From positions 119,753 through 183,752 of the forward strand of contig NZ_JASDCU010000009.1 in NCBI RefSeq assembly GCF_030407765.1: 64,000 nt of DNA, given 5' to 3'. Each line of letters starts with the position of its first letter. The first letter of the stretch is position 1. The stretch comes from Microbacterium sp. APC 3901 (GTDB taxonomy: Bacteria; Actinomycetota; Actinomycetes; Actinomycetales; Microbacteriaceae). The position numbers and the translations under genes are program-made. Shown here piece by piece: positions 1 to 12,618 of the stretch. The notes under the pieces were generated by a model, which was not told the origin of the DNA, ran no database searches, and was given only the letters and a program-made list of their open reading frames with translations.

Positions 1-1
1 C

Positions 2-877
2 ACCCCGCAGGACCCGACGGTGCTCTACACCTGCTCGAACGCCGAGCTCGGCTGCGCGGGTCCGCAGACCGATGTCGCGGTTCGCCAGGCGCTCAACGTC
101 GCCATCGACCGTGCGGCGATCAAGGACAAGGCATTCGTCGGCCTGACCGGCGACATCTCGCCCACCTTCGCTCTCCTGCCGCGTGATGAGAAGTGGGTCG
201 CGGACTCGGCCAACGAGGTCAGCCCCCAGGAGGCGGACGCCGCAGAGGCGGGCGAGATCCTCGAGGCTGCCGGCTACACCAAGGACGGCGACTACTACGC
301 GAAGGACGGCGTGCCGCTCGAGCTCAGCCTGATCTCGGTCGACGGCTGGACAGACTACAACGACGCCGCGAAGCTGATCGCCGAGCAGGCCGAAGCAGCC
401 GGCATCAAGGTCACGGCATCGACGGTGCAGTGGCAGGAGTTCTCCGACGCCCGCCAGGGCGGCGACTTCCAGCTGATCGTCGGCGGGGTGATCGGCACGT
501 CCGTGGCCGACCCATTCCAGATCTACCGCGACTGGTTCGGCGGCACGGCGGTCGAGTCCACCAGCCCGGTCGGCGCCGAGGTGCCTGCCGGCCGCTGGAA
601 CTTCAGCCGGTACAGCAACCCCGTGGTCGACACCGCCATCCAGTCGGCCATCAGCACGAACGATGAGGCCGAGAAGAAGGAGCTGTACGCCACGATCCAG
701 ACCGAGATCGTGCGCGACCTGCCCTACATCCCGCTCGTGATCAACGCGACGCAGACCTTCTACAACACGAAGGACTTCACGGGGTGGCCGACCGAGGAGG
801 ACCTCTACGCCTTCCCGCCGTCCTGGGGAGCGATCGCAGCGGGCTACGTCCTGACGCAGCTCGAGCCGGTCAAGTAA
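2..877 (+). CDS. Peptide ABC transporter substrate-binding protein (C-terminal part)
   Basis: This is the last 291 residues of a solute-binding protein of the SBP_bac_5 (DppA/OppA) family; the frame is open to the left edge, so the N-terminus and its signal or lipobox lie outside the window. Family-typical features are the run on early substitution of bound ligand loops (AVRQALNVAIDRAAI), the later region with WFGGTA and WNFSRYSNP, and the closing part where the protein returns to the first lobe (LPYIPLVINATQTFYN). It would bind oligopeptides or a related substrate outside the membrane and deliver it to the two permeases that follow. The next gene starts 38 bases after the stop, so the five genes up to 4577 look like one operon. 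Substrate specificity cannot be read from the sequence. Confidence 0.9.
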   Translation, partial: TPQDPTVLYTCSNAELGCAGPQTDVAVRQALNVAIDRAAIKDKAFVGLTGDISPTFALLPRDEKWVADSANEVSPQEADAAEAGEILEAAGYTKDGDYYAKDGVPLELSLISVDGWTDYNDAAKLIAEQAEAAGIKVTASTVQWQEFSDARQGGDFQLIVGGVIGTSVADPFQIYRDWFGGTAVESTSPVGAEVPAGRWNFSRYSNPVVDTAIQSAISTNDEAEKKELYATIQTEIVRDLPYIPLVINATQTFYNTKDFTGWPTEEDLYAFPPSWGAIAAGYVLTQLEPVK

Positions 878-915
878 GCGAATGAGTCGGGGGAGCAGGA
901 AGCAAGGTCAGTGAC

Positions 916-1911
916 ATGAAATTCTATGCACGAAGAATCGGGTTCTACGCGTTCACGCTGTGGGCCGCGATCTCACTCAACTTCCTGCTTCCCCGGCTCA
1001 TGCCGGGGAACCCGGCGGACATCATGATCGCCAAGATGCAGCGAGCGGGCGGCGAGGTCTCCGAGACCACGATCCGCAACATCAAGCTGCTTCTCGGCGG
1101 CGATGACTCTTCTCTCTGGGAGCAGTACATCGCTTACTGGGGTCGCATGTTCCAGGGGGACCTGGGCATCTCCGTCACGAAATTCCCCGCGCCGGTGAGC
1201 GAGCTGATCGGCCAGGCGCTGCCCTGGACGCTCATCCTCGTCGGCACGGTGACGGTGATCTCCTTCATCCTCGGCGTCGCTCTCGGCGCCTGGGCGGGGT
1301 GGAAGCGCGGTACCTGGGTCGACCACCTGATCCCGGCGACCACCGTGCTGCAGTCGATCCCGTACTTCTGGATGGCGCTGCTCCTCGTCTCGGTGTTCGC
1401 GGTCGGACTCGGCTGGTTCCCCATCTTCGGCGGATACGACGTCTTCGAGTTCCCCGACGGACCTGAGCCGACCTGGGCGTTCTTCACGAATGCGCTCTCG
1501 CACGCACTGCTTCCCGCCCTGACGATCGTCATCTCGTCGGTCGGCGGCTGGATGTTCGGAATGCGCAACATGATGGTGCAGACCATGGCCGAGGACTACG
1601 TGCTCACGGCCGAGGCGAAGGGACTCCGTCCTCGTCGCATCATGACCACCTATGCGGCCCGAAACGCCGCGATCCCCTCGATCGCAGGCTTCTCGATCAC
1701 CCTGGGATTCGTCGTGGCCGGATCGATCGTCATGGAGCAGGTGTTCACCTATCCGGGCATCGGCAAGCTGATGTTCCAGGCGGTCACGAACAACGACTAC
1801 GCACTGATGCAGGGACTGTTCCTCGTCATCACCATCACGGTGCTCGCCGCCAACTTCATCATGGACCTCGTCTATGGCTTCATCGACCCGAGGGCTCGCC
1901 AGAATGTCTGA
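916..1911 (+). CDS. Peptide ABC transporter permease, DppB/OppB type
   Basis: Inner-membrane permease of 331 residues, the usual DppB length. An N-terminal membrane segment (about residues 9-30) precedes a long extracytoplasmic loop and five more hydrophobic segments. The cytoplasmic EAA loop that docks on the ATPase is visible around residues 230-250 (AEAKGLRPRRIMTTYAARN followed by IPSI). The start ATG follows a GGAGCAGGA-like ribosome binding stretch at about 892-900, somewhat distant. Its stop overlaps the start of the second permease. It forms the translocation pore together with that protein. Confidence 0.93.
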   Translation: MKFYARRIGFYAFTLWAAISLNFLLPRLMPGNPADIMIAKMQRAGGEVSETTIRNIKLLLGGDDSSLWEQYIAYWGRMFQGDLGISVTKFPAPVSELIGQALPWTLILVGTVTVISFILGVALGAWAGWKRGTWVDHLIPATTVLQSIPYFWMALLLVSVFAVGLGWFPIFGGYDVFEFPDGPEPTWAFFTNALSHALLPALTIVISSVGGWMFGMRNMMVQTMAEDYVLTAEAKGLRPRRIMTTYAARNAAIPSIAGFSITLGFVVAGSIVMEQVFTYPGIGKLMFQAVTNNDYALMQGLFLVITITVLAANFIMDLVYGFIDPRARQNV

Positions 1912-2880
1912 CACCGAGAACGCAGTGCTGATCACGAAGGATCAGCCCACGACCCAGCCCGCGAGCACCATCTCGCTGGCGACCCAGCGGGGGCGCAAGC
2001 GCCGCCGCGTGCTCCCGATCACCTCGCCGAAGTTCGTCGTCGGCGCTGTCATCGTCCTGTCGATCGTGCTCTTCGCGATCATCGCGCCGATCTTCTCGCA
2101 GAATCCGAGGAGCACCGACAACCCGGCCCTGCTCCCGCCGTCTCCGGAGCACTGGCTCGGAACCACCAAGCTCGGCAACGACATGTTCGCCCAGCTCGCG
2201 ATCGGCGCGCAGGGGTCGCTCCTGGTCGGCGTCGTCGCCGGCGGCATCGCCATCATCCTGTCTCTTCTCTTCGGGGTTCTCGCCGGATACCTCGGCGGAT
2301 GGCGTGAGGACGCGCTCGCACTGCTCACCAACGTCATGATCGTGATTCCCGGACTGCCGCTGGTCATGGTGATCGCATCGTTCGTCCCGGAGCGCAACTG
2401 GCAGCTCGTGGCCTTCGTGCTCGGCATCACGTCCTGGGCCGGCGCCGCCTACGTGCTGCGTCTGCAGACTCGTTCACTCCGGACCCGTGATTACGTCTAT
2501 GCGTCGAAGGTCGCGGGCGAGAGGTCCTTCCGGGTGATCCTGGTCGAGATCATGCCGAACCTGCTGCCGCTGCTCACCGCGCAGTTCCTGTTCGCGATCA
2601 TCTTCGCGATCCTCGGCGAGGCCGGTCTCTCCTACCTCGGTCTCGGCCCCACTTCGTCGATCACATGGGGGACCATCCTCAACGATGCGCAGTCGGGCCA
2701 GGCGCTCGGCCGAGGCGCGTGGTGGTGGTTCGTCCCACCGGGAATCATGATCGCTCTGCTCGGAGCGGGACTCGCACTCATCAACTTCGCGATCGACGAG
2801 GTCATCAACCCCAAGCTCCGCAACGCGCCGGATGCGGCACGCCGTGTGCGCAAGGCGGCCAAGACGAAGGGACTCGCCGC

Positions 2881-2884
<4 letters not shown>
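1904..2884 (+). CDS. Peptide ABC transporter permease, DppC/OppC type
   Basis: Second permease subunit, 326 residues. I chose ATG 1904 (MSDTENAVLITK), which overlaps the stop of the upstream permease by 8 bases, as is usual in these operons; an in-frame ATG at 1874 would add ten residues lying inside the upstream gene. A charged cytoplasmic N-terminus of about 45 residues leads to the first membrane segment (VVGAVIVLSIVLFAIIAPIF). The family signature LLPPSPEHWLGTTKLGND follows. An EAA-type loop occurs near residues 200-220 (ASKVAGERSFRVILVEIMP). The C-terminal tail is basic. It pairs with the DppB-type protein. Confidence 0.93.
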
Positions 2885-3740
<856 letters not shown>

Positions 3741-3744
<4 letters not shown>

Positions 3745-4577
3745 GCACTCACACCCTCGAGGCACGCAACCTGGTGAAGGACTTCACGCGGCGATCCGGC
3801 CTCAAGACGTCGGTCCTGCACGCCGTCAAGGACGTCTCGTTCACGATCGAGGCGGGAAAGACGGTCGCCCTCGTCGGCGAATCCGGGTCGGGCAAGTCGA
3901 CCATCGCCAGGATGCTGATGAAGCTCGAGACGCCGTCGAGCGGACAGATCCTGCTCGACGGCAAGGATTCGGGCATGCGGGGCCGCGCCGTGGAGGCGTA
4001 CCGCTCGCAGGTGCAGATGGTCTTCCAGGATCCGTTCGCCTCGCTGAACCCGTTCCACACGATCGTCCATCACCTCGAGCGCCCGATCAGACTGCATCAT
4101 CCGAAGCTCTCGAGCGCCCAGGTACGGGCGCGCGCCATCGAGCTGCTCGAGCGCGTGCGGCTGTCACCCGGCGAGAGCTTCGCCGAACGCCGCCCGCATG
4201 AGCTTTCGGGCGGCCAACGACAGCGTGTCGCGATCGCGCGGGCGCTGGCGCCGGGCGCGCGATTCATCGTCGCGGATGAGCCGGTCTCGATGCTCGACGT
4301 GTCGATCCGTCTGGGGGTGCTGAACCTGCTCGCCGATCTGCAGCGGGAGGAGAACCTGGGGGTGCTCTACATCACGCACGACCTCGCCACCGCCCGCCAC
4401 TTCAGCGACGAGATCATGGTGCTCTACAAGGGCGATGTCGTCGAGCGCGGCCCCGCCGACGACGTCATCCTCAATCCGCAGCACGAGTACACGAAGACGC
4501 TTCTGGGCGCCGCGCCCGAACCCGAGAATCTCGGACGACTGCGCGACGAAGTCAGAGCCGAACTGGCAGGCCGCTGA
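3741..4577 (+). CDS. Peptide ABC transporter ATPase, DppF/OppF type
   Basis: Second ATPase subunit, 278 residues, overlapping the previous gene by 4 bases (ATGA). Walker A is GESGSGKS at residues 46-53, the Q-loop lies in MVFQDPFASLNP, the signature LSGGQRQR begins near residue 155, and Walker B is FIVADEPVSMLDV. The protein ends with the family tail NPQHEYTKTLLGAAPEP. It is the last gene of the first importer operon; a strong hairpin follows 17 bases after the stop. Confidence 0.94.
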
Positions 4578-4593
4578 CGGCATCCTCGCCCTG

Positions 4594-4644
4594 CGCGCTC
4601 TCCCGTGTCCGTCCGTTCGACGGCCACGGGAGAGCGCGGCTTTC
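4594..4644 (+). terminator. Rho-independent-type terminator after the first importer operon
   Basis: A perfect 14-bp stem pairs 4594-4607 with 4625-4638 across a 17-nt loop and is followed by GCTTTCTG. It sits just after the last ATPase gene and before the riboswitch, which separates the two transcription units. Confidence 0.75.
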
Positions 4645-4699
4645 TGAGGCCTGTGCCGATGACATCGACCAGCTAGACTGAGGCCACAACTGAAGACAG

Positions 4700-4900
4700 G
4701 CCGAATGACCCACGCGGGAGAGCCCCGGCGAACGCAGCCGGGCACCGAAGGAGCAAGCCTCCCCGCCAATCTCTCAGGTACGCGTACCGCGCGGTTCCGG
4801 CCACTCTGAAAAGCGATAACGAGCGAAGTTTTAGCGCTCGGGCTCCGCCGACGGTGAAAGCCCAGTCTCTGGGCGAAGCTCTCAGGCCCATGACAGAGGG
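4700..4900 (+). promoter_or_regulatory. Tandem glycine riboswitch (gcvT motif)
   Basis: Two aptamers in a row upstream of gcvT. Aptamer 1 carries GGGAGAGC at about 4716-4723, the conserved CACCGAAGGAGCAAG block from 4743, and CTCTCAGG at 4771-4778. Aptamer 2 starts with CTCTG at 4804, has the GCCGACGGTGAAAG block near 4847-4860 and a second CTCTCAGG at 4879-4886; its base stem pairs 4804-4808 with 4894-4898. The double CTCTCAGG and the two similar cores are diagnostic of the tandem glycine aptamer. The function known for the family is glycine-dependent activation of glycine-cleavage genes, which fits gcvT-gcvH-gcvP downstream. Confidence 0.95.
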
Positions 4901-4954
4901 GGAGTTCCCAGGAGCAGCGTCGCTGCTCCGCCCGACCCAGCCCGGGAGAACTCC
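4901..4954 (+). promoter_or_regulatory. Likely expression platform: hairpin covering the gcvT ribosome binding site
   Basis: GGAGTTCCC starting at 4901 can pair with GGGAGAACTCC ending at 4954, directly before the ATG at 4955, with a two-base bulge. Nested inside is a perfect palindromic hairpin, 4911-4919 against 4921-4929. The right strand of the outer helix contains the purine-rich Shine-Dalgarno candidate GGGAGAA (4944-4950). No T-run follows, so control of translation start seems likelier than transcription termination. This is an inference from base pairing only. Confidence 0.55.
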
Positions 4955-6139
4955 ATGTCCGACCCTCGCTACACTCCTCTGCGTGATCGCCACGAAGCGC
5001 TCGGCGCGTCGTTCACCGACTTCGGCGGATGGCAGATGCCGGTGCGATACACGTCCGATCTCGCCGAGCACCATGCCGTGCGTCAGGCTGCAGGCATCTT
5101 CGACATCTCCCACATGGCGGAGTTCCTCGTCACCGGCGACTTCGCCGGGGACTTCCTCGACTATTCGCTCGCGGGCCGACTGTCGGCAATGTCGGTGGGC
5201 AAGGCGAAGTACTCGCTGATGCTGGCCGAGGACGGCGGGATCATCGACGATGTCATCGTCTACCGGCTCGCGCAGGACCGCTTCCTCGTGATCGCGAACG
5301 CAGGCAACCGCGGCTTCGTCGACTCGGCATTCGCCTCACGGGTGCGCTCGTTCCCGTCGCGGATCGAGCGCGAGATGCCCGCCCGTGCCGAGGGCGAGGA
5401 CCGCAGCTTCGCCGGATTCATCGGAGACAGAGGAGTCGACGTCGAGGACGTCTCAGACGAGTACGCTCTGCTCGCCGTGCAGGGGCCGGCTTCCGAGGCG
5501 ATCCTGTCGTCCACGACGGGCATCTCCGACCTCGGCACCCCGTGGGGCGAGCAGAAGTACTACGCGTGGGCCGACGCGACGTTCCTCGGCGCGCCCCTGC
5601 TCCTCGCACGCACCGGGTACACCGGCGAAGACGGATTCGAACTGCTCGTGCGAGTCGCCGATGCGCCCGCCCTGTGGGACGCACTCGTAGAGGCGGGCCA
5701 GGAGCACGGGCTCGTCCCCGCGGGTCTCGCGGCGCGCGACACCCTGCGGCTCGAGGCCGGCATGCCCCTCTACGGTCACGAGCTCTCGCGCGAGACGAAG
5801 CCGTCGCAGGCAGGGCTCGGCCGGGTCGTCATCTCCGACAAAGACGACTTCATCGGCAAGGGAGCGGTGGATGCCGCATCCGATGCTCCCGTGCTCGTCG
5901 GTCTCGTCGCCGAGGGCAAGCGCGCGGGAAGAGCAGGGTACTCGGTGGTCGACGCAGACGGTGTCGTCCTCGGTGAGATCACGAGTGGTGCCCTCAGCCC
6001 GACACTCGGTCATCCGATCGCGATGGCCTACGTCGCCCCTTCTTCCGCTGCGGCGGGAACCGCAGTATTCCTTGATGTGCGGGGAACCAGGATCCCCGCG
6101 ACCGTGACCGCCCTGCCTTTCTACCGGAGGATGAAATGA
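4955..6139 (+). CDS. gcvT: Aminomethyltransferase, glycine cleavage T-protein
   Basis: GcvT transfers the methylene group from aminomethyl-lipoyl H-protein to tetrahydrofolate, releasing ammonia. The 394-residue length is a little above the usual 360-380. N-terminal family signatures are visible: [21 protein letters not shown], then the SHMAEF segment and the [14 protein letters not shown] segment. Later come [15 protein letters not shown] and the [13 protein letters not shown] signature, with the C-terminal barrel ending near [14 protein letters not shown]. It is the first gene after the riboswitch, and its stop overlaps the gcvH start. Glycine should raise its expression. Confidence 0.97.
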   Translation: MSDPRYTPLRDRHEALGASFTDFGGWQMPVRYTSDLAEHHAVRQAAGIFDISHMAEFLVTGDFAGDFLDYSLAGRLSAMSVGKAKYSLMLAEDGGIIDDVIVYRLAQDRFLVIANAGNRGFVDSAFASRVRSFPSRIEREMPARAEGEDRSFAGFIGDRGVDVEDVSDEYALLAVQGPASEAILSSTTGISDLGTPWGEQKYYAWADATFLGAPLLLARTGYTGEDGFELLVRVADAPALWDALVEAGQEHGLVPAGLAARDTLRLEAGMPLYGHELSRETKPSQAGLGRVVISDKDDFIGKGAVDAASDAPVLVGLVAEGKRAGRAGYSVVDADGVVLGEITSGALSPTLGHPIAMAYVAPSSAAAGTAVFLDVRGTRIPATVTALPFYRRMK

Positions 6140-6513
6140 CCGATCTCAACGCACTCAGCTATACCGACGAGCACGAGTGGATCGCCGCTGACGGCGATGC
6201 CGTGACGATCGGCATCACCGACTATGCGGCCGACAAGCTCGGCGACGTCGTCTTCGTCGAGCTCCCGGCCGTCGGCACCGAGGTCACCGCCGGTTCGGTC
6301 GTGGGTGAGATCGAGTCGACCAAGTCGGTTGGCGAGCTCTACGCCCCGGTCACGGGCACGGTCGTCGAGATCAACGACGCCGTCGTCGACGACCCCTCGC
6401 TCGTGAACGCCGAGCCGTTCGCCGGAGGCTGGCTCATCAAGGTCTCCGTCGGCGCCGGTGCGCTCGACGGCCTGATGGACCGCGACGCATACGTCGCTCT
6501 CACGGAGGGCTGA
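6136..6513 (+). CDS. gcvH: Glycine cleavage system H-protein (lipoyl carrier)
   Basis: A 125-residue lipoyl-domain protein that shuttles the aminomethyl group between the P- and T-proteins. The lipoylation site is Lys63 in [15 protein letters not shown], the standard H-protein context. The N-terminus (YTDEHEWI) and the [19 protein letters not shown] strand match the family throughout, so the protein looks complete. It overlaps gcvT by 4 bases and is followed by gcvP after 7 bases. Lipoate must be supplied by ligase or synthase genes outside the window. Confidence 0.97.
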   Translation: MTDLNALSYTDEHEWIAADGDAVTIGITDYAADKLGDVVFVELPAVGTEVTAGSVVGEIESTKSVGELYAPVTGTVVEINDAVVDDPSLVNAEPFAGGWLIKVSVGAGALDGLMDRDAYVALTEG

Positions 6514-6520
6514 TCGACCA

Positions 6521-9406
<2,886 letters not shown>

Positions 9407-9417
9407 GAGATCACGAG

Positions 9418-9450
9418 GAAGGGCCGGATGCCGACGGCATCCGGCCCTTC
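9418..9450. terminator. Bidirectional terminator between gcvP and the small secreted gene
   Basis: A perfect 15-bp stem (9418-9432 with 9436-9450) around a 3-nt loop, GC-rich with AA/TT at its foot. It lies 12 bases after the gcvP stop and 10 bases from the stop of the convergent gene at 9461, so it can serve both. Confidence 0.8.
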
Positions 9451-9460
9451 GTCGTTCGGT

Positions 9461-9688
9461 TCAGGAGTACGAGAACCAGAATCCCGGCAGCCCTGCGCGG
9501 TTGACGCACGGGCCGGTGCTGTAGCCCTCCTGCATGTACAGACGTCGATCGGCCTGACAGTGGCTCGCGTCGACGTAGGCACCCGCCCAGCCGGCTGCCG
9601 CAGCGGCCAACGGTGCTCCCGCCACCAGACCGACGCTGAGTGCGAGCCCCGCCGCCGCACCCATCAACTTCTTCTTCATTCCAGTCAT
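9461..9688 (-). CDS. Small secreted protein, unknown function
   Basis: With the ATG at 9688 (MTGMKKKLMG) the product is 75 residues, and GGAGGG lies 9 bases upstream of that codon; the longer frame up to 9766 has no such support. A classical signal peptide (KKK, then AAAGLALSVGLVAGAPLAAAAA) ends about residue 33. The mature part is about 42 residues, with only two cysteines (in SHCQAD and GPCVNR) that could form one disulfide, and is rich in Gly, Tyr and Trp, ending GFWFSYS. Similar short Cys-pair exported proteins occur in actinobacteria, but I cannot name a family or function. It stands alone, convergent to gcvP and divergent from the second importer. Confidence 0.6.
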   Translation of the reverse strand: MTGMKKKLMGAAAGLALSVGLVAGAPLAAAAAGWAGAYVDASHCQADRRLYMQEGYSTGPCVNRAGLPGFWFSYS

Positions 9689-9916
9689 CTTCGACTTCCC
9701 TCCGGTTGGTCCGTTCAATCTAGCCAGGGCGATCGGGAGAGGCAACGGTCGCCCTCGGGCGAGCATGTTTCCGCGATATTACAGTTGGTCACCACTCAGT
9801 AACGGTTCATTAGCCGAGTGCGATGTCCTCTGAATCGCGGGTTACAGTCAACTATCCCTACGCGTTCGACGATGAGCGCGCAGTCTGATGAATACCCGTC
9901 CACAGGAGGACACAAA

Positions 9917-11590
9917 GTGAAGCGCAACAAGATCGCCCTTGCGGGCACTGCGCTGTTCGCGATCGGCGCCCTGGCGCTCGCGGGCTGCGCGAGCGGTGGA
10001 AGCGACGACGGCGACGGCGGATCCGGTGCAACCGGTGACGCGGACGCCATCATCACGACGAACGGCTCGGAGCCCGAGAACCCGCTGATCCCCACCAACA
10101 CCAACGAGGTGGGTGGCGGAAAGATCCTCGACGAGATCTTCGCCGGTCTGATCTACTACGACGCCGACGGCAAGCCGGTCAACGACGTGGCTGAGGAGAT
10201 CACCACGGAGGACCCGCAGAACCTCACCGTCAAGATCAAGGAAGGTCTGACCTTCACCGACGGTGAAGAAGTCACCGCCGACAACTTCATCAAGGCGTGG
10301 AACTACGGAGCACAGGCCGAGAACGCTCAGCTCTCGGGCTACTTCTTCGAGGACATCGAGGGGTTCATCAATGACCCGGGTGACCCGGCGAACCCCGATG
10401 ACGACGTCTTCGGCGCGCAGGGCGACATGGCCGGCCTGCAGCAGGTCGACGACTACACCTTCACGATCGCGCTGAACAAGCCGGCCTCCGACTTCGCGCT
10501 GCGCCTCGGATACTCGGCGTTTTACCCGCTGCCCGATGCAGCCTTCGAGGACATGGAAGCCTTCGGCCAGTTGCCGATCGGCAACGGCCCGTACATGATC
10601 GACGGCGAAGACGCGTGGCAGCACGACGTGCAGATCGACCTCGTCCGCAACGACGACTACGACGGTCCCCGCAAGGCGGCCAACGGCGGTCTGACGATCA
10701 AGTTCTACGCGACGCAGGAAGCGGCGTACGCCGACCTGCAGGGTGGCGAGGTCGACGTGATCGACGCGATCCCGACCGGCTCGCTCCCGGTCTTCGCCGA
10801 CGAACTCGGCGACCGCGCAGTGAACCAGCCGTCGGCCGTGTTCCAGTCGTTCACCATCGGCCAGTTCCTCCCGCACTTCAGCGGCGAAGAGGGCCAGCTG
10901 CGTCGTCAGGCGCTGTCGATGGCGATCAACCGCGAAGAGATCACCGAGACCATCTTCTCGGGCACCCGCACCCCGGCAGCCGACTTCACGTCGCCGGTCA
11001 TCGCGGGCTGGTCGGACTCGGTTCCCGGTAGCGAGGTCCTCGACTTCGACCCCGAGAAGGCGAAGGAGCTGTGGGCCGAGGCCGACGCCATCTCGCCGTG
11101 GGACGGCGAGTTCAAGATCGCGTACAACTCCGACGGCGGGCACGACGCCTGGGTCGACGCGGTGTCGAACCAGATCAAGAACACGCTCGGTATCGAGGCA
11201 TCGGGTGACCCGTACCCGACGTTCCAGGATCTTCGCACGAAGATCAACGACCGCTCGATCACCACGGCAGCGCGTTCCGGATGGCAGGCCGACTACCCGG
11301 GTCTGTACAACTTCCTCGGACCGCTCTACGCCACGGGCGCAGGCTCGAACGACGGTGACTACTCGAACCCCGAGTTCGACGACCTCATCTCGGCCGGCAT
11401 CAGCAACCCCGACCCCGATGCGCAGATCGAGGACTTCACCAAGGCGCAGGAGGTTCTGTTCCAGGACCTGCCCGCGATCCCGCTGTGGTACTCGAACGTG
11501 ACCGGTGGCTTCAGCGAGAACGTCGACAACGTCACGTTCGGCTGGAACTCGGTTCCGCTGTACTACGAGATCACGAAGGCCGGCGAGTAA
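9917..11590 (+). CDS. Peptide ABC transporter substrate-binding lipoprotein
   Basis: A solute-binding protein of the SBP_bac_5 (DppA/OppA) family, 557 residues. I chose GTG 9917 because AGGAGGA (9904-9910) sits ideally before it and the product starts with a proper lipoprotein signal: KRNK, a hydrophobic core, and lipobox LALAGC with the lipidated Cys24. A Gly/Ser/Asp-rich linker follows. Family landmarks include the EPENPLIPTNTNEVGG segment and the LRRQALSMAINREEI segment, and the C-terminal AIPLWYSNV. It feeds the permeases at 11692 and 12611. A strong hairpin after its stop may keep its expression above that of the membrane genes. Confidence 0.95.
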   Translation: MKRNKIALAGTALFAIGALALAGCASGGSDDGDGGSGATGDADAIITTNGSEPENPLIPTNTNEVGGGKILDEIFAGLIYYDADGKPVNDVAEEITTEDPQNLTVKIKEGLTFTDGEEVTADNFIKAWNYGAQAENAQLSGYFFEDIEGFINDPGDPANPDDDVFGAQGDMAGLQQVDDYTFTIALNKPASDFALRLGYSAFYPLPDAAFEDMEAFGQLPIGNGPYMIDGEDAWQHDVQIDLVRNDDYDGPRKAANGGLTIKFYATQEAAYADLQGGEVDVIDAIPTGSLPVFADELGDRAVNQPSAVFQSFTIGQFLPHFSGEEGQLRRQALSMAINREEITETIFSGTRTPAADFTSPVIAGWSDSVPGSEVLDFDPEKAKELWAEADAISPWDGEFKIAYNSDGGHDAWVDAVSNQIKNTLGIEASGDPYPTFQDLRTKINDRSITTAARSGWQADYPGLYNFLGPLYATGAGSNDGDYSNPEFDDLISAGISNPDPDAQIEDFTKAQEVLFQDLPAIPLWYSNVTGGFSENVDNVTFGWNSVPLYYEITKAGE

Positions 11591-11607
11591 AGTCTGACGG
11601 CACTTCA

Positions 11608-11647
11608 CCTGTGAGGCGGTGACGATTCTTCGTCACCGCCTCACAGG
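11608..11647 (+). terminator. Strong intercistronic hairpin between binding protein and permease genes
   Basis: A perfect 17-bp stem (11608-11624 with 11631-11647) closed by a 6-nt loop, 17 bases after the stop of the binding-protein gene. No proper T-run follows (only CTTGTGTTC). Such hairpins inside ABC importer operons usually act as partial terminators or protect the upstream mRNA from 3' exonucleases, giving more binding protein than permease. Whether it terminates or stabilises cannot be told from the sequence. Confidence 0.7.
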
Positions 11648-11691
11648 CTTGTGTTCGAGGCTTTCTCTGCCCTCTAAGAAGGGACAAGCGG

Positions 11692-12618
11692 ATGCTCGGT
11701 TACATTCTGAGACGTCTTCTGCAGGTGATCCCGGTCTTCTTCGGAGCCACCCTGCTCATTTACTTCCTCGTGTTCGCCATGCCCGGCGACCCGATTCTCG
11801 CCCTGTTCGGTGACAAGACCCCGAGCCCGGCGGTCGTCACCCAGCTGCGCGAGCAGTACCACCTGAACGACCCGTTCATCGTGCAGTACTGGTACTACAT
11901 CACGGGCGTGTTCCAGGGCGACCTGGGCACCACCTACTCCGGCCGGCCCGTGTCTGCCGTGCTCGCCGCGACGCTTCCCGTCACCGGTCGCCTCGCGGTG
12001 ATGGCCATCGCGATCGAATTCGTGCTGGCGATCATCATCGGCACGATCTCGGCGCTGCGCAAGGGCAAGCTGTTCGACAACGTCTCGCTCATCGTGGCGC
12101 TGGTCGCGATCGCGATCCCGATCTTCGTGGTCGCGTTCCTCGCGCAGTACTTCCTCGCGATCCAGCTCGGATGGTTCAAGCCGACGGTCGGCGCGGACAA
12201 CGACTGGGGCGGTCTCTGGCTGCCGGCGATCGTGCTCGGATTCAGCCTCTACGCCGTGAGTATGCGGTTGATGCGCAGCTCGGTCATCGAGACCCTGAAC
12301 CAGGACTGGGTGCGCACCGCGTACAGCAAGGGGCTCTCACGCAATCGCGTGCTGCCCGTGCACGTGCTGCGCAACTCGCTGATCCCCGTGATCACCAACT
12401 CCGCCACGAACTTCGGCGTGCTGCTCGTGGGGGCCACCGTCACCGAGGGCATCTTCAACGTCCCCGGTGTGGGAAACACGCTGTTCCAGGCGATCCAGCG
12501 CGGGGAGGGACCCACGGTCGTCTCGTTCGTGACCGTGTTCGTCATCCTGTACGTGTTGGTGAACCTTCTCATCGACCTGCTCTACGGTCTGCTCGACCCG
12601 AGGATTCGCTATGCCTGA
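11692..12618 (+). CDS. Peptide ABC transporter permease, DppB/OppB type
   Basis: A 308-residue permease beginning MLGYILRRLLQVIPVFFGATLL, the textbook DppB N-terminus, with a second signature FAMPGDPI and LREQYHLNDPFIVQYWYY in the following loop. The cytoplasmic coupling loop is TAYSKGLSRNRVLPVHVLRNSLIP near residues 205-230. It sits 101 bases after the binding-protein gene, behind the hairpin, and its end overlaps the second permease by 8 bases. Confidence 0.95.
   Translation: MLGYILRRLLQVIPVFFGATLLIYFLVFAMPGDPILALFGDKTPSPAVVTQLREQYHLNDPFIVQYWYYITGVFQGDLGTTYSGRPVSAVLAATLPVTGRLAVMAIAIEFVLAIIIGTISALRKGKLFDNVSLIVALVAIAIPIFVVAFLAQYFLAIQLGWFKPTVGADNDWGGLWLPAIVLGFSLYAVSMRLMRSSVIETLNQDWVRTAYSKGLSRNRVLPVHVLRNSLIPVITNSATNFGVLLVGATVTEGIFNVPGVGNTLFQAIQRGEGPTVVSFVTVFVILYVLVNLLIDLLYGLLDPRIRYA

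Noticed and set aside
9848..11608. A 586-codon minus-strand frame opposite the second binding-protein gene.
   Set aside because: It mirrors the codon bias of a real gene; the composition (Arg, Val, Asp, Glu-rich) and lack of a ribosome binding site or motifs mark it as a shadow.
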